Of a DNA stretch of 64,000 nt, positions 13,701-22,659 are shown one piece after another (the first letter of the stretch is position 1; each line of letters begins with the position of its first letter). The stretch lies in contig CM042566.1 of assembly GCA_023630585.1 (NCBI GenBank), positions 12,964,754 to 13,028,753 of the forward strand, in the 5' to 3' direction. Source of the stretch: Cranoglanis bouderius. Its lineage: Eukaryota; Chordata; Actinopteri; Siluriformes; Cranoglanididae. The notes beneath the pieces are model-generated. The model had not been told where the DNA came from, did not search any database, and saw only the letters and a program-made list of their open reading frames with translations. The translations under genes and the position numbers were made by a program.

Positions 13701-16700
13701 GGCCTCACCTTTGAGATCAACACCCCCTTTTACTTTTGGTAGTGGGATGTCAATATCTGGCATGTGAAACTTTCTGCCCTTCATCTCAGGACCTTCAACA
13801 CTGATATCAACCTTGGGTGGTTTTACTTTTGGTAAAGAAATGTCAAGATTTGGTAAATCAATCTTTCCTCCTTTTCCAGACTGTCCTTCAATGTCAATTT
13901 CTTGTTTAGCCATCCCTTTTGGTAATGAAATGTCAATGGATGGCATGTCAACTTTCCCTTTTGGTAATGAAATGTCAAGTGATGGCATGTCAACTTTCTT
14001 GACTTTGATATCAGGGCCTTCCACATTAATCTTACCCTCTGGTAACTTCATTCTTGGTAGTGTAAGGTCAACCTTTGGCATTTGAAACCTCCCTCGTTTA
14101 TCAGCCTCACCTTCAAGATCAGCACCCCCTTTTAATTTTCCTTTTGGCAGTGAGATGTCAAATTCTGGCATATGAAACTTGCCACTTTTCATCTCTGGAC
14201 CCTCAACACTGACATCAAGCTCAGGGGGTTTCACTGTTGGTAAGGAAATGTCCAGCTTTGGTAAGTCAATCTTTCCTCTTTTTCCAGACTGTCCTTCAAT
14301 ATCAATTTCTCCTTTAGCCTTCCCTTTTGGTAATGAAATGTCAATTGATGGCATGTCAACTGTCCCGACTTTGATATCAGGGCCTTCCACATTAATCTTC
14401 CCCTCTGGAAACATCATTCTTGGTAGTGAAAGATCAACCTTAGGCATTTGAAACCTCCCTCCTTTATTGGCCTCACCTTTGAGATCAACACCCCCTTTTA
14501 CTTTTGGTAGTGGGATGTCAATATCTGGCATGTGAAACTTTCTGCCCTTCATCTCAGGACCTTCAACACTGATATCAACCTTGGGTGGTTTTACTTTTGG
14601 TAAAGAAATGTCAAGATTTGGTAAATCAATCTTTCCTCCTTTTCCAGACTGTCCTTCAATGTCAATTTCTTGTTTAGCCATCCCTTTTGGTAATGAAATG
14701 TCAATGGATGGCATGTCAACTTTCCCTTTTGGTAATGAAATGTCAAGTGATGGCATGTCAACTTTCTTGACTTTGATATCAGGGCCTTCCACATTAATCT
14801 TACCCTCTGGTAACTTCATTCTTGGTAGTGAAAGGTCAACCTTTGGCATTTGAAACCTCCCTCGTTTATCAGCCTCACCTTCAAGATCAGCACCCCCTTT
14901 TAATTTTCCTTTTGGCAGTGAGATGTCAAATTCTGGCATATGAAACTTGCCACCTTTCATCTCTGGACCCTCAACACTGACATCAAGCTCAGGGGGTTTC
15001 ACTGTTGGTAAGGAAATGTCCAGCTTTGGTAAGTCAATCTTTCCTCTTTTTCCAGACTGTCCTTCAATGTCAATTTCTCCTTTAGTCTTCCCTTTTGGTA
15101 ATGAAATGTCAATTGATGGCATGTCAACTGTCCCGACTTTGATATCAGGGCCTTCCACATTAATCTTCCCCTCTGGAAACATCATTCTTGGTAGTGAAAG
15201 ATCAACCTTAGGCATTTGAAACCTCCCTCCTTTATTGGCCTCACCTTTGAGATCAACACCCCCTTTTACTTTTGGTAGTGGGATGTCAATATCTGGCATG
15301 TGAAACTTTCTGCCCTTCATCTCAGGACCTTCAACACTTATGTCAACCTTGGGTGGTTTTACTTTTGGTAAAGAAATGTCAAGATTTGGTAAGTCAATCT
15401 TTCCTCCTTTTCCAGACTGTCCTTCAATGTCAATTTCTTGTTTAGCCATCCCTTTTGGTAATGAAATGTCAATGGATGGCATGTCAACTTTCCCTTTTGG
15501 TAATGAAATGTCAAGTGATGGCATGTCAACTTGCCCAATATTGATGTTAGGGCCTTCCGCATTAATCTTACCCTCTGGTAACTTTATTCTTGGTAGTGAA
15601 AGGTCAATCTTTGGCATTTGAAACCTCCCTCTTTTATCGGCCTCACATTCAAGATCAACACCCCCTTTTACTTTGCCTTTTGGCAGTGAGATGTCAATAT
15701 CTGGCACATGAAACTTGCCACCTTTCATCTCTGGACCCTCAACACTGACATCAAGCTCAGCGGGTTTTACTGTTGGTAAGGAAATGTCCATCTTTGGTAA
15801 ATCAATATTTGCTCTTTTTCCAGACTGTCCTTCAATGTCAATTTCTCCTTTAGCTTTCCCTTTTGCGAATGAAATGTCTATGGATGGCATGTCAACTTTC
15901 CCTTCTTTGATATCAGGGCCTTCCACCTTAATCTTCCCCTTGGGTAACTTCATTCTTGGTAGAGAAAAATCAACCTTGGGCATTTTAAACTCGCCATCTT
16001 TAACATCCTCACCTTCAAGATTGACACCCCCTTTTACTTTTGGCATAGAGATGTCAATATCTGGCATGTGAAACTTTCTGCCCTTGATCTCATGACCTTC
16101 AACACTGATATCAACCTCGGGTGATTTTACCTTTAGTAAGGGAATGTCAAGATTTGGTAAATCTATCTTTCCTCTTTTTCCAGACTGTCCTTCTATGTCA
16201 ATTTCTCCTTTAACCTTCCCTTTTGGTAATGAAATGTCAATGGATGGCATGTCAACTTTCCCTTTTGGTAATGGAATGCCAATTGACGGCATGTCAAATT
16301 TCCCAACTTTGATATCAGGGCCTTCCACATTAATTTTATCCTCTGGTAACTTCATTCTTGGTAGTGAAAGATCAACCTTTGGCATTTGAAACCTCTCTCC
16401 TTTATGTGCCTCACCTTCAAGATCAACACCCCCTTTTACTTTTGGCAGTGAGATGTCAATATCTGGCACATGAAACTTGCCACCTTTCATTTCTGGACCT
16501 TCAACACTGACATCAAGCTCAGCAGGTTTTACTGTTGGTAATGAAATGTCAATTGATGGCATGTCAACTTTCCCAACTTTGATATCAGGACCTTGCACAT
16601 TAATATTCCCCTCTGGAAACATCATTCTTGGTAGTGAAAGATCAACCTTAGGCATTTGAAACCTCCCTCCTTTATTGGCCTCACCTTTGAGATCAACATC

Positions 16701-19700
16701 CCCTTTTACTTTTGGTAGTGGGATGTCAATATCTGGCATGTGAAACTTTCTGCCCTTGATCTCTGGACCCTCAACACTGAAATCAACCTCGAGTGGTTTT
16801 ACTTTTGGTAAGGAAATGTCCATCTCTGGTAAGTCAATCTTTCCTCTTTTTCCAGACTGTCCTTCTATGTCAATTTCTCCTTTAACCTTCCCTTTTGGTA
16901 ATGAAATGTCAAAGGATGGCATGTCAACTTTCCCTTTTGGTAATGAAATGTCAATTGACGGCATGTCAAATTTCCCAACTTTGATATCAGGGCCTTCCAC
17001 ATTAATTTTACCCTCTGGTAACTTCATTCTTGGTAGTGAAAGATCAACCTTTGGCATTTGAAACCTCTCTCCTTTCTGTGCCTCACCTTCAAGATCAACA
17101 CCCCCTTTTACTTTTGGCAGTGAGATGTCAATATCTGGCACATGAAACTTGCCACCTTTCATTTCTGGACCTTCAACACTGACATCAAACTCAGCGGGTT
17201 TTACTGTTGGTAAGGAAATGTCCATCTTTGGTAAGTCAATCGTTGCTCTTTTTCCAGATTGTCCTTCAATGTCAATTTCTCCTTTAGCCTTCCCTTTTGG
17301 TAATGAAATGTCAATTGATGGCATGTCAACTTTCCCTTCTTTGATATCAGGGCCTTCCACCTTAATCTTCCCATCGGGTAGCTTTATTCTTGGTAGAGAA
17401 AAATCAACCTTGGGTATTTTAAACTTCCCCCCTTTACCATCCTCAGCTTCATGATTGACAGCTCCTTTTACTTTTCCTTTTGGCATAGAGATGTCAATAT
17501 CTGGCATGTGAAACTTTCTGCCCTTGATCTCATGACCTTCAACACTGATATCAACCTCGGGTGATTTTACCTTTAGTAAGGGAATGTCAAGATTTGGTAA
17601 ATCTATCTTTCCTCCTTTTCCAGACTGTCCTTCTATGTCAATTTCTCCTTTAACCTTCCCTTTTGGTAATGAAATGTCAACTGATGGCATGTCAACTTTC
17701 CCTTTTGGTAATGAAATGTCAATTGACGGCATGTCAAATTTTCCAACTTTGATATCAGGGCCTTCCACATTAATCTTACCCTCTGGTAACTTCATTCTTG
17801 GTAGTGAAAGATCAACCTTCGGCATTTGAAACCTCTCTCCTTTATCTGTCTCACCTTCAAGATCAACACCCCCTTTGCCTTTTGGCAGTGAGATGTCAAT
17901 ATCTGGCACATGAAACTTGCCACCTTTCATCTCTGGACCCTCAACACTGACATCAAGCTCAGCAGGTTTTACTGTTGGTAAGGAAATGTCCATCTTTGGT
18001 AAGTCAATTGTTGCTCTTTTTCCAGATTGTCCTTCAATGTCAATTTCTCCTTTAGCCTTCCCTTGTGGTAATGAAATGTCAATGGATGGCATGTCAACTT
18101 TCCCTTCTTTGATATCAGGGCCTTCCACTTTAATCTTCCCATCGGGTAGCTTTATTCTTGGTAGAGAAAAATCTACCTTGGGTATTTTAAACTTCCCCCC
18201 TTTACCATCCTCAGCTTCAAGATCGACAGCCCCTTTTACTTTTACTTTTGGCATAGAGATGTCAATATCTGGCATGTGAAACTTTCTGCCCTTGATCTCA
18301 GGACCGTCAACACTGATGTCAACCTCGGGTGGTTTTACCTTTGGTAAGGTAATGTCAAGATTTGGTAAATCTATCTTTCCTCCTTTTCCAGACTGTCCTT
18401 CTATGTCAATTTCTCCTTTAACCTTCCCTTTTGGTAATGAAACGTCAAAGGAGGGCACGTCAACTTTCCCTTTTGGTAATGAAATGTCAATTGATGGCAT
18501 GTCAACTTTCTTGACTTTGATATCAGAGCCTTCCACATTAATCTTACCCTCTGGTAACTTCATTCTTGGTAGTGAAAGGTCAATCTTTGGCATTTGAAAC
18601 CTCCCCGCTTTATCAGCCTCACATTCAAGATCAACACCCCCTACTACTTTTCCTTTTGGCAGTGAGATGTCAATATCTGGCAAATGAAACTTGCCACCTT
18701 TCATCTCTGGACCCTCAACACTGACATCAAACTCAGGGGTTTTTACTGTTGGTAAGGAAATATCCATCTTTGGTATGTCAGTTGTTGCTCTTTTTCCAGA
18801 CTGTCCTTCAATATCAATTTCTCCTTTAGCCTTCCCTTTTGGTAATGAAATGGTAATGGATGGCATGTCAACTTTCCTTTCTTTGATATCAGGGCCTTCC
18901 ACCTTAATTTTGCCCTCTGGTAACTTCATTCTTGGTAGAGAAAAATCAACCTTGGGCATTTGAAACTTCCCCCCTTTACCATCCTCACCTTCAAGATCGA
19001 CACCCCCTTTTACTTTTCCTTTTGGCATGGACATGTCTATATCTGGCATGTGAAACGTTCTGCCCTTGATCTCATGACCTTCAACACTGATATCAACCTC
19101 AGGTGGTTTTACTTTTGGTATGGAAATGTCAACCTTTGATATGTCAATCTTTCCTCCTTTTCCAGACAGTCCTTCAACATCAATTTTTCCTTTAGCCTTC
19201 CCTCTTGGTAATGAAATGTCAATGGATGGCATATCAATTTTCCCTTCTTTGATATCAGGTCCTTCCACCTTAATCTTCCCTTCGGGTGACTTCATTCTTG
19301 ATAATGAAAGATCAAACTTGGGAATTTGAAACTTCAAACCTTTTCCTGATTCACCTTCAAGATCGACACCCCCTGTTACTTTACCTTTTGGCAGTGAGAT
19401 GTCAATATCTGGCATTGTATTGTGATACTTTCTCCCCTTGATCTCAGGACCCTCAACACTGATGTCAACCTTAGGTGGTGTTCCTTTTGGTAAGGAAATG
19501 TCAAGCTTTGGCAAGTCAGTTTTTCCTGCTTTTCCAGAATGTCCTTCAAGGTCAATTTCTCCTTTAGCCATTGCTTTTGGTAACGATATGTCCATGGAAT
19601 GCATCCCAACATTACCAGGTTTCACATCAGGGCCTTTCACTTTAATATTCCCCTCTGGTAACTTCATTATTGGTAGGGAAAGATCAGTCTTGGGAATTTG

Positions 19701-20402
19701 ATACTTCCCCCCTTTACTGTCCTCACCTTTAAGATGAACATCCCCTTTAACTTTTCTTCTTGGCAGTGAGATGTCAATATCTGGCACATGAAAATTGCCA
19801 TTGTTGATCTCAGGGCCATGTATGTTAATATCACCTTCAGGTGATTTTATTTTTGGCATAGAAATGTCAAGCTTAGGCATTTCAATCTTTTCTCCTTTTC
19901 CTGAATGTCTTTCTACATCAATTTCTCCTTCACCTTTACTTTTTACTAATGATATCTCAGTGGATGGCATCCCAACTTTCCCACATTTGACACCAGAGCC
20001 TTCAACGTTAATAAACAGCACATTTGCCCCTTTAGCCATGGATCCATCAGCTTCATCTCCAGGTCTTTGTTTTGTGTCTCTTTGCATCTCTATTTCTCCT
20101 TTTGCTGTTGAAAGTTTTGTACATTCACTCTTTGGAAATTTAATCTTTCTTGTCTTCTCATCATTGGGCTTAATTATTTCTAAATGTCCAGATTGCTCTG
20201 CAGTGATTTTCCCATGTTTTTTCAATTTAAACTTTGGGAGTGCAAACTCCACATCAACTGGAGTAAAGTCCAATCTACCTGATGGTCCCTCAGTGTCCAT
20301 TTCTGCTTCAGCTCTTGTTCTCTTTTTCTCTTTTAGCCTTTTCAATCCAAATCTTCCACTTCTTTTCTTCTTGGCTTTGAATTGTTTCACACTTCTCACA
20401 CT
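7767..20402 (-). CDS. prx: Periaxin/AHNAK-family giant repeat protein, exon 7 (last coding exon)
   Basis: One uninterrupted 12.6-kb exon encodes residues 231-4441. It starts in phase 0 after acceptor tttcag at 20403-20408; the apparent Met codon at 20432 is intronic. Order: a basic stretch (KQFKAKKKRSGRFGLKRLK, NLS-like); a TPVDVEFALPKF segment shared with mammalian periaxin; a long series of ~128-residue repeats built from MPDIDISLPKGK, VEGPDIK and FQMPKVDLSLPRMK; then diverged repeats; an acidic Glu-rich stretch; and a Ser/Thr tail. Mammalian periaxin is a cortical scaffold in Schwann cells and lens, joining DRP2-dystroglycan through PDZ dimers. The repeats look more like AHNAK, and the protein is about three times human periaxin length. 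An ahnak-like label is the main alternative; PDZ sequence and synteny favour prx. Confidence 0.85.
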   Translation of the reverse strand, partial: SVRSVKQFKAKKKRSGRFGLKRLKEKKRTRAEAEMDTEGPSGRLDFTPVDVEFALPKFKLKKHGKITAEQSGHLEIIKPNDEKTRKIKFPKSECTKLSTAKGEIEMQRDTKQRPGDEADGSMAKGANVLFINVEGSGVKCGKVGMPSTEISLVKSKGEGEIDVERHSGKGEKIEMPKLDISMPKIKSPEGDINIHGPEINNGNFHVPDIDISLPRRKVKGDVHLKGEDSKGGKYQIPKTDLSLPIMKLPEGNIKVKGPDVKPGNVGMHSMDISLPKAMAKGEIDLEGHSGKAGKTDLPKLDISLPKGTPPKVDISVEGPEIKGRKYHNTMPDIDISLPKGKVTGGVDLEGESGKGLKFQIPKFDLSLSRMKSPEGKIKVEGPDIKEGKIDMPSIDISLPRGKAKGKIDVEGLSGKGGKIDISKVDISIPKVKPPEVDISVEGHEIKGRTFHMPDIDMSMPKGKVKGGVDLEGEDGKGGKFQMPKVDFSLPRMKLPEGKIKVEGPDIKERKVDMPSITISLPKGKAKGEIDIEGQSGKRATTDIPKMDISLPTVKTPEFDVSVEGPEMKGGKFHLPDIDISLPKGKVVGGVDLECEADKAGRFQMPKIDLSLPRMKLPEGKINVEGSDIKVKKVDMPSIDISLPKGKVDVPSFDVSLPKGKVKGEIDIEGQSGKGGKIDLPNLDITLPKVKPPEVDISVDGPEIKGRKFHMPDIDISMPKVKVKGAVDLEAEDGKGGKFKIPKVDFSLPRIKLPDGKIKVEGPDIKEGKVDMPSIDISLPQGKAKGEIDIEGQSGKRATIDLPKMDISLPTVKPAELDVSVEGPEMKGGKFHVPDIDISLPKGKGGVDLEGETDKGERFQMPKVDLSLPRMKLPEGKINVEGPDIKVGKFDMPSIDISLPKGKVDMPSVDISLPKGKVKGEIDIEGQSGKGGKIDLPNLDIPLLKVKSPEVDISVEGHEIKGRKFHMPDIDISMPKGKVKGAVNHEAEDGKGGKFKIPKVDFSLPRIKLPDGKIKVEGPDIKEGKVDMPSIDISLPKGKAKGEIDIEGQSGKRATIDLPKMDISLPTVKPAEFDVSVEGPEMKGGKFHVPDIDISLPKVKGGVDLEGEAQKGERFQMPKVDLSLPRMKLPEGKINVEGPDIKVGKFDMPSIDISLPKGKVDMPSFDISLPKGKVKGEIDIEGQSGKRGKIDLPEMDISLPKVKPLEVDFSVEGPEIKGRKFHMPDIDIPLPKVKGDVDLKGEANKGGRFQMPKVDLSLPRMMFPEGNINVQGPDIKVGKVDMPSIDISLPTVKPAELDVSVEGPEMKGGKFHVPDIDISLPKVKGGVDLEGEAHKGERFQMPKVDLSLPRMKLPEDKINVEGPDIKVGKFDMPSIGIPLPKGKVDMPSIDISLPKGKVKGEIDIEGQSGKRGKIDLPNLDIPLLKVKSPEVDISVEGHEIKGRKFHMPDIDISMPKVKGGVNLEGEDVKDGEFKMPKVDFSLPRMKLPKGKIKVEGPDIKEGKVDMPSIDISFAKGKAKGEIDIEGQSGKRANIDLPKMDISLPTVKPAELDVSVEGPEMKGGKFHVPDIDISLPKGKVKGGVDLECEADKRGRFQMPKIDLSLPRIKLPEGKINAEGPNINIGQVDMPSLDISLPKGKVDMPSIDISLPKGMAKQEIDIEGQSGKGGKIDLPNLDISLPKVKPPKVDISVEGPEMKGRKFHMPDIDIPLPKVKGGVDLKGEANKGGRFQMPKVDLSLPRMMFPEGKINVEGPDIKVGTVDMPSIDISLPKGKTKGEIDIEGQSGKRGKIDLPKLDISLPTVKPPELDVSVEGPEMKGGKFHMPEFDISLPKGKLKGGADLEGEADKRGRFQMPKVDLSLPRMKLPEGKINVEGPDIKVKKVDMPSLDISLPKGKVDMPSIDISLPKGMAKQEIDIEGQSGKGGKIDLPNLDISLPKVKPPKVDISVEGPEMKGRKFHMPDIDIPLPKVKGGVDLKGEANKGGRFQMPKVDLSLPRMMFPEGKINVEGPDIKVGTVDMPSIDISLPKGKAKGEIDIEGQSGKRGKIDLPKLDISLPTVKPPELDVSVEGPEMKSGKFHMPEFDISLPKGKLKGGADLEGEADKRGRFQMPKVDLTLPRMKLPEGKINVEGPDIKVKKVDMPSLDISLPKGKVDMPSIDISLPKGMAKQEIDIEGQSGKGGKIDLPNLDISLPKVKPPKVDISVEGPEMKGRKFHMPDIDIPLPKVKGGVDLKGEANKGGRFQMPKVDLSLPRMMFPEGKINVEGPDIKVGTVDMPSIDISLPKGKAKGEIDIEGQSGKRGKIDLPKLDISLPTVKPPELDVSVEGPEMKSGKFHMPEFDISLPKGKLKGGADLEGEADKRGRFQMPKVDLTLPRMKLPEGKINVEGPDIKVKKVDMPSLDISLPKGKVDMPSIDISLPKGMAKQEIDIEGQSGKGGKIDLPNLDISLPKVKPPKVDISVEGPEMKGRKFHMPDIDIPLPKVKGGVDLKGEANKGGRFQMPKVDLSLPRMMFPEGKINVEGPDIKVGKVDMPSIDISLPKDKVDMPSIDISLPKGKFKGEIDIEGQSGKRGKIDLPEMDISLPKVKPPEVDFSVEGPEIKGRKFHMPDIDISMPKVKVKGGVNLEGEDVKAGEFKMPKVDFSLPRMKLPKGKIKVEGPDIKEGKVDMPSIDISLAKGKAKGEIDIEGQSGKRAKIDLPKMDISLPTVKPAELDVSVEGPEMKCGKFHVPDIDISLPKGKVKGGVDLECEADKRGRFQMPKIDLSLPRIKLPEGKINAEGPDINIGQVDMPSLDISLPKGMAKQEIDIEGQSGKGGKIDLPNLDISLPKVKPPKVDISVEGPEMKGRKFHMPDIDIPLPKVKGGVDLKGEANKGERFQMPKVDLSLPRMMFPEGKFNVEGPDIKVGKVDMPSIDISLPKGKAKGEIDIEGQSGKRGKIDLPKLDISLPTVKPPELDVSVEGPEMKGGKFHMPEFDISLPKGKLKGGADLEGEADKRGRFQMPKVDFSLPRMKLPEGKINVEGPDIKVGKVDMPSIDISLPKDKVDMPSIDISLPKAKAKGETDIEGLSGKRAKIDLPKLDICLPTVKPPKLNVSVEGPDIKDGKFHVPDIDIHLPKGKGKGGADFEVMPGKGGVFQIPMVELSLPGMTLPEGKVTVEGPDIKVGKVDMPSIDISLPKGQAKGEIDIEGTSGKGGKIDLPKPDISLPKVTLPKVDISGKGPEIKDGQFHIPDIDISLPKGKVKGGVDLEGETDKSGKFHMPKVDFSIPKLKSPKFSPNIEGPDGGKIIMPAIDQSLPKGKAEDIGDFESDIAMWGKLHMPNLELSLPKMKSPNTESKIHGPGINDINMPDASVCGSTSGNLKLTTVKLPSVDISAPMVDLDFGISKGKGTDREDIELLKAEGSRPSSGASFDIPDVTLKMPKISLPKFGGKFKSEDNQVDGLSLSANLVMEKNMPSAGINADGKIKGKIKKLKPEGDVNASLDLGAEGKEHFKAPTLDTKAKVKMPSVEIALTAPYIPEREALLPKSEIDVSEADIKAYEGSLKIPKMPTIDISAPKVDLDVVLPKVKQDALVEPSSSKLNLERDNLKLPHIKMPKVDILLPRGKTAGTDTPEVEVEGKYGKFKMPKIRMPAVEISLPHGKMDVDSSDLDFNVHSGKCKISDVSVPHGRIDIESPDLKTEGQNAKFKLSNITQPTVDISLPKGNEGEVQVQEMDIEGWQKLKIPTIDTQGPQKHLELDIGLSKDGKKEKRFELPSIDLSPLASEEKVKGPKVKGTKFNIGMPKVKTSTLEADIGKSSNVNAGQHLSSKLSNIKRPEVQIFESNVKSKCQGKLVSTECTPADAGSSNGLSLPNIEIKAPELDFGTVQDNTSNDELNTKTGTMVKIPKSGMPLPSLTSPETKVNIKSPKGSSLTTNPEIQYEGPHIPKVTKAVFVLVNSQTESYVNITSKASAETVDKKIKVPKIIKKPSFEKSHSKGKGTKSGEEEETDEEKTREFRLPKLEFSSLFSKNVGEEEKLEMGMEPENKSSTEVSKGTKDKSGNISFLGFKEKSVKEDEESENSCVVSSKARLEMLTEKQGSESPVPNISFGSVSGKTSTQKEGRSIEDVRSRQELEEKEETSWFKIPKVTLSPHSTGILQITPEGSTKESNSSLQYSSEEISGGFYRRMPNTEFSTQEVASKHTVTTTKEGTFTVVTKTSKYKVTESASSSSTTHSNQ
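12950..15700 (-). repeat. Higher-order tandem array of near-identical 768-bp units inside the periaxin exon
   Basis: Matching landmarks recur exactly 768 bases apart, for example at 13055, 13823, 14591 and 15359, and at 13411, 14179, 14947 and 15715. Each unit encodes 256 residues, i.e. two 128-residue protein repeats. Adjacent units differ by only occasional bases, unlike the more diverged 384-bp repeats elsewhere in the exon. The frame is preserved throughout. Confidence 0.9.
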
Positions 20403-20563
20403 CTGAAAGGAAACATAAACATTACATAACATTAAACATTAACATAAAGATTACATAAAAATTAACAGATGCCCTGATGGTGGTATATTATAGGTAGAAG
20501 TGCTATAGGTAAAATATATAAGTAACATTGAAAAAAACTATTTTGTTAGACAGTATATTATAC
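20403..20563 (-). other. Periaxin intron 6 (161 bp), immediate stop if retained
   Basis: This short intron separates the second PDZ exon from the giant exon. If it were retained, translation would continue one codon (GTA, Val) and stop at TAA, giving a PDZ-only product of about 231 residues. Mammalian S-periaxin is made by retention of an intron just after the PDZ region, so this arrangement could serve the same purpose; that is inference. Confidence 0.7.
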
Positions 20564-20757
20564 CATTTTTTGCATCTTAGCCTTAGGTCCTCTTTGCTCA
20601 ATATTCAGTGCATGTAGATGACCAGTGACTTCAGTTTGAGCCACAGTCCTCTTCAAGAAGAATGACACTTTATAAGGTTCTGCACACTGGAGGATCTTCA
20701 GAGCATCTTCATATTTCACATTATCAAAATACACCCTGGCACTCAGCAGCTGATCTC
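20564..20757 (-). CDS. prx: Periaxin exon 6: second half of PDZ domain
   Basis: Encodes residues 166-230 after a codon split with exon 5. It opens with [20 protein letters not shown] and continues through [15 protein letters not shown], close to mammalian periaxin and related to AHNAK2. It ends with [10 protein letters not shown], which aligns with the periaxin linker after the PDZ. Acceptor tctatag and donor GTATAA bound it; the end is phase 0, matching exon 7. This half of the PDZ includes the segment that in mammals mediates dimerisation. Confidence 0.93.
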
Positions 20758-20826
20758 CTATAGAAGCACACCATTATTCAAACACTCAGAGATCAATCAA
20801 TATGCAGCCAAACTTATTAAATCTAT

Positions 20827-20852
20827 AAGTAAACAAACAAACAAACAAACAA
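20827..20852. repeat. (AAAC)n microsatellite
   Basis: About six units of aaac lie in periaxin intron 5. Confidence 0.85.
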
Positions 20853-21010
20853 ATAAGGATTTCTGCAGTGCATAAATGCACAAAACATAACATTGAAGTC
20901 ATTTTAGTAGATAATGTATGGGATAGTTTATAGAAATTATAAAGAAACATCTTGAAGAGATGAGGAAGTGCTACTACAAATTGTGGAACTGAATATTAAG
21001 GTCTTCTCAC

Positions 21011-21176
21011 CTTTCTGGAGGCTGAGATGTTTTGCTGCAGGTGAGTCTTTCAAGACATCTTTGATAAAGATCCCCTTTGTCCCTCCACCCACCACACTGT
21101 AGCCACTAGCTCCTACCTCAGCTTCTGTCTCTACCACCACCTCCACTGCCTCTGATAGATGGCTCTTCTCCTGCTT
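21011..21176 (-). CDS. prx: Periaxin exon 5: first half of PDZ domain
   Basis: Encodes residues 111-165. Reading from acceptor ctttacag: KQEKSHLSEAVEVVVETEAE, then GASGYSVVGGG and GIFIKDVLKDSPAAKHLSLQ. This is the conserved start of the periaxin/AHNAK2 PDZ, including the carboxylate-binding region. Donor GTGAGA; it ends in phase 1 and joins exon 6 to form the Gly codon of GDQ. Confidence 0.93.
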
Positions 21177-21209
21177 CTGTAAAGATTTTCAAAACTCATT
21201 ACAAAAATT

Positions 21210-22552
21210 ATATACACAGAGACATGTGAAAAAAGTACACCCCATGGAAATTGCTGGCTTTTTTGACATATTTGGAGAAACAAATATTTGATCATCTTTG
21301 AAACAGTGCCTATTAATGAAGTTGATATACTTGAACAAAACCATAACCAAAATTAGCTTTTTCAACCATTTATTCAACAGAAATATTAATAGATGTGATA
21401 TTCTTCTGTGGAAAAAGTAAGTACACCCTTGGCCTCAGAAGCTAGTATTTCCCACTTTAGCAGAAATAACTTCTTGTAGGCGTTTTACATAATTGTCCCC
21501 CAGGCTTGCTGGAATTTTTTGACCACTCTTCCATGCAATATTCTTTCAGTTACAAGATGTTTGAGGGTTTTCTTGCATGTTCTGCCCATTTCAAATCCCC
21601 CCACAACATTTCAATGATATTCAAAACTGGGCTTTGACTAGGCCATTCTAAACCCTCCATTTCTTCTTTTTGAGCCATTCCTTGGTGGATTTGCTAGTGT
21701 GCTTAGGATCATTATCCTGTTGAAAGGTCCACTTTTGGTTCAACTTCAACTTTTGGACAGATGGCCTCACATTATCAAGGGCAAGCACTCTTTGATATGA
21801 TGCAGAATTCATAGTTGAATCAATGAATGCAAGCTTTCCAGTCCCTGAGGCAGCGAAGCAATCCCAAACCATAACATTTCCACCACCGTGCTTCACAGTT
21901 GGTATGAGGTGCTTCTCCTGAAAAGCTGTCTTTGGTCTGCGCCAAACATGTCTGCTGTTCCTGTGGTCATACAACTCTGAATTTGCTGGGATGGCCAGTC
22001 CTGGACAAATTGGCAGTCAATTGAAATCTGCGCCATTTCTAGATTATTTTCCTTACAGTGGAATGATGTATTTCAAATAATTTGGATATCTTTTTAAATC
22101 CCTTGCCAGACTCGTAGGCATCCACAACCTTTTTTCTGAAGGCCTTATAGAACTCTTTAGATCTTGACTTGATGACACCACACACTTCAATAGCAAATGG
22201 AACACCAGACACTAGATATGAGAGGGGTATAAATAAGACAGGTTCCACCTGCACCCAATTTTGAACACTTGATTCTAATTATATGGATTTGAAGGTGTGA
22301 TAAATGTAGAGGTGTACTTACTTTTGCCATGTGACTGATCTGTTTTTTTTTTTTTTGTTAATTTAAATTGTAAAAATTACTACAAAACGTCAGTTGTGTC
22401 TGTCATTTGATAGGACGTATCACCTTTATTAATAGGCACTGTTTCAAAGAGGATCAAATGTTTTCTTGTCCAAATATGTTTAAAAAACAAAACAAAACAA
22501 AAAAAAAACTATTTCCATGAGTTGTACTTATTTTTTCTCATGACTGTATATA
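21210..22552 (-). mobile_element. Tc1-like element in periaxin intron 5
   Basis: Ends are inverted copies (left acatgtgaaaaaagtacac; right gttgtacttattttttctca). The minus strand holds two main pieces of a Tc1 transposase: an N-terminal helix-turn-helix piece at 22039-22254 and a C-terminal piece at 21648-21974 with [13 protein letters not shown] and [11 protein letters not shown]. Frame breaks between them and the loss of the SPDLNPIE end make it inactive. It is oriented with the host gene. Confidence 0.85.
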
Positions 22553-22659
22553 CATTGCCAACATGCAAACAAAGGGAGTACTGGCACCTATTTTTTCTAA
22601 CTTCAAGCACTGACAGAGGTGAAAAAGATGACAAATTGTATCATAATGCTTTTTAAGAC

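Noticed and set aside
11153..19612. Second minus-strand frames such as the LTCHPLTFHYQK-type peptides
   Set aside because: Out-of-frame readings of the periaxin repeats on the same strand; repeated only because the DNA is.
9082..19701. Dozens of plus-strand open frames of 67-203 codons, many repeated at 384- or 768-bp spacing
   Set aside because: They are antisense shadows of the repeats in the minus-strand periaxin exon, created by its codon pattern. No start context, splice site or family supports them.
7767..20402. Naming the gene ahnak on the basis of the repeats
   Set aside because: Repeats are AHNAK-like, but the PDZ, the linker after it and the HIPK4/PLD3 neighbours fit periaxin better. 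Kept as an alternative.
20403..20432. Met at 20432 as the start of the giant protein
   Set aside because: The codons before 20402 lie in the intron upstream of a clear acceptor, and the PDZ exons join in phase at 20402.
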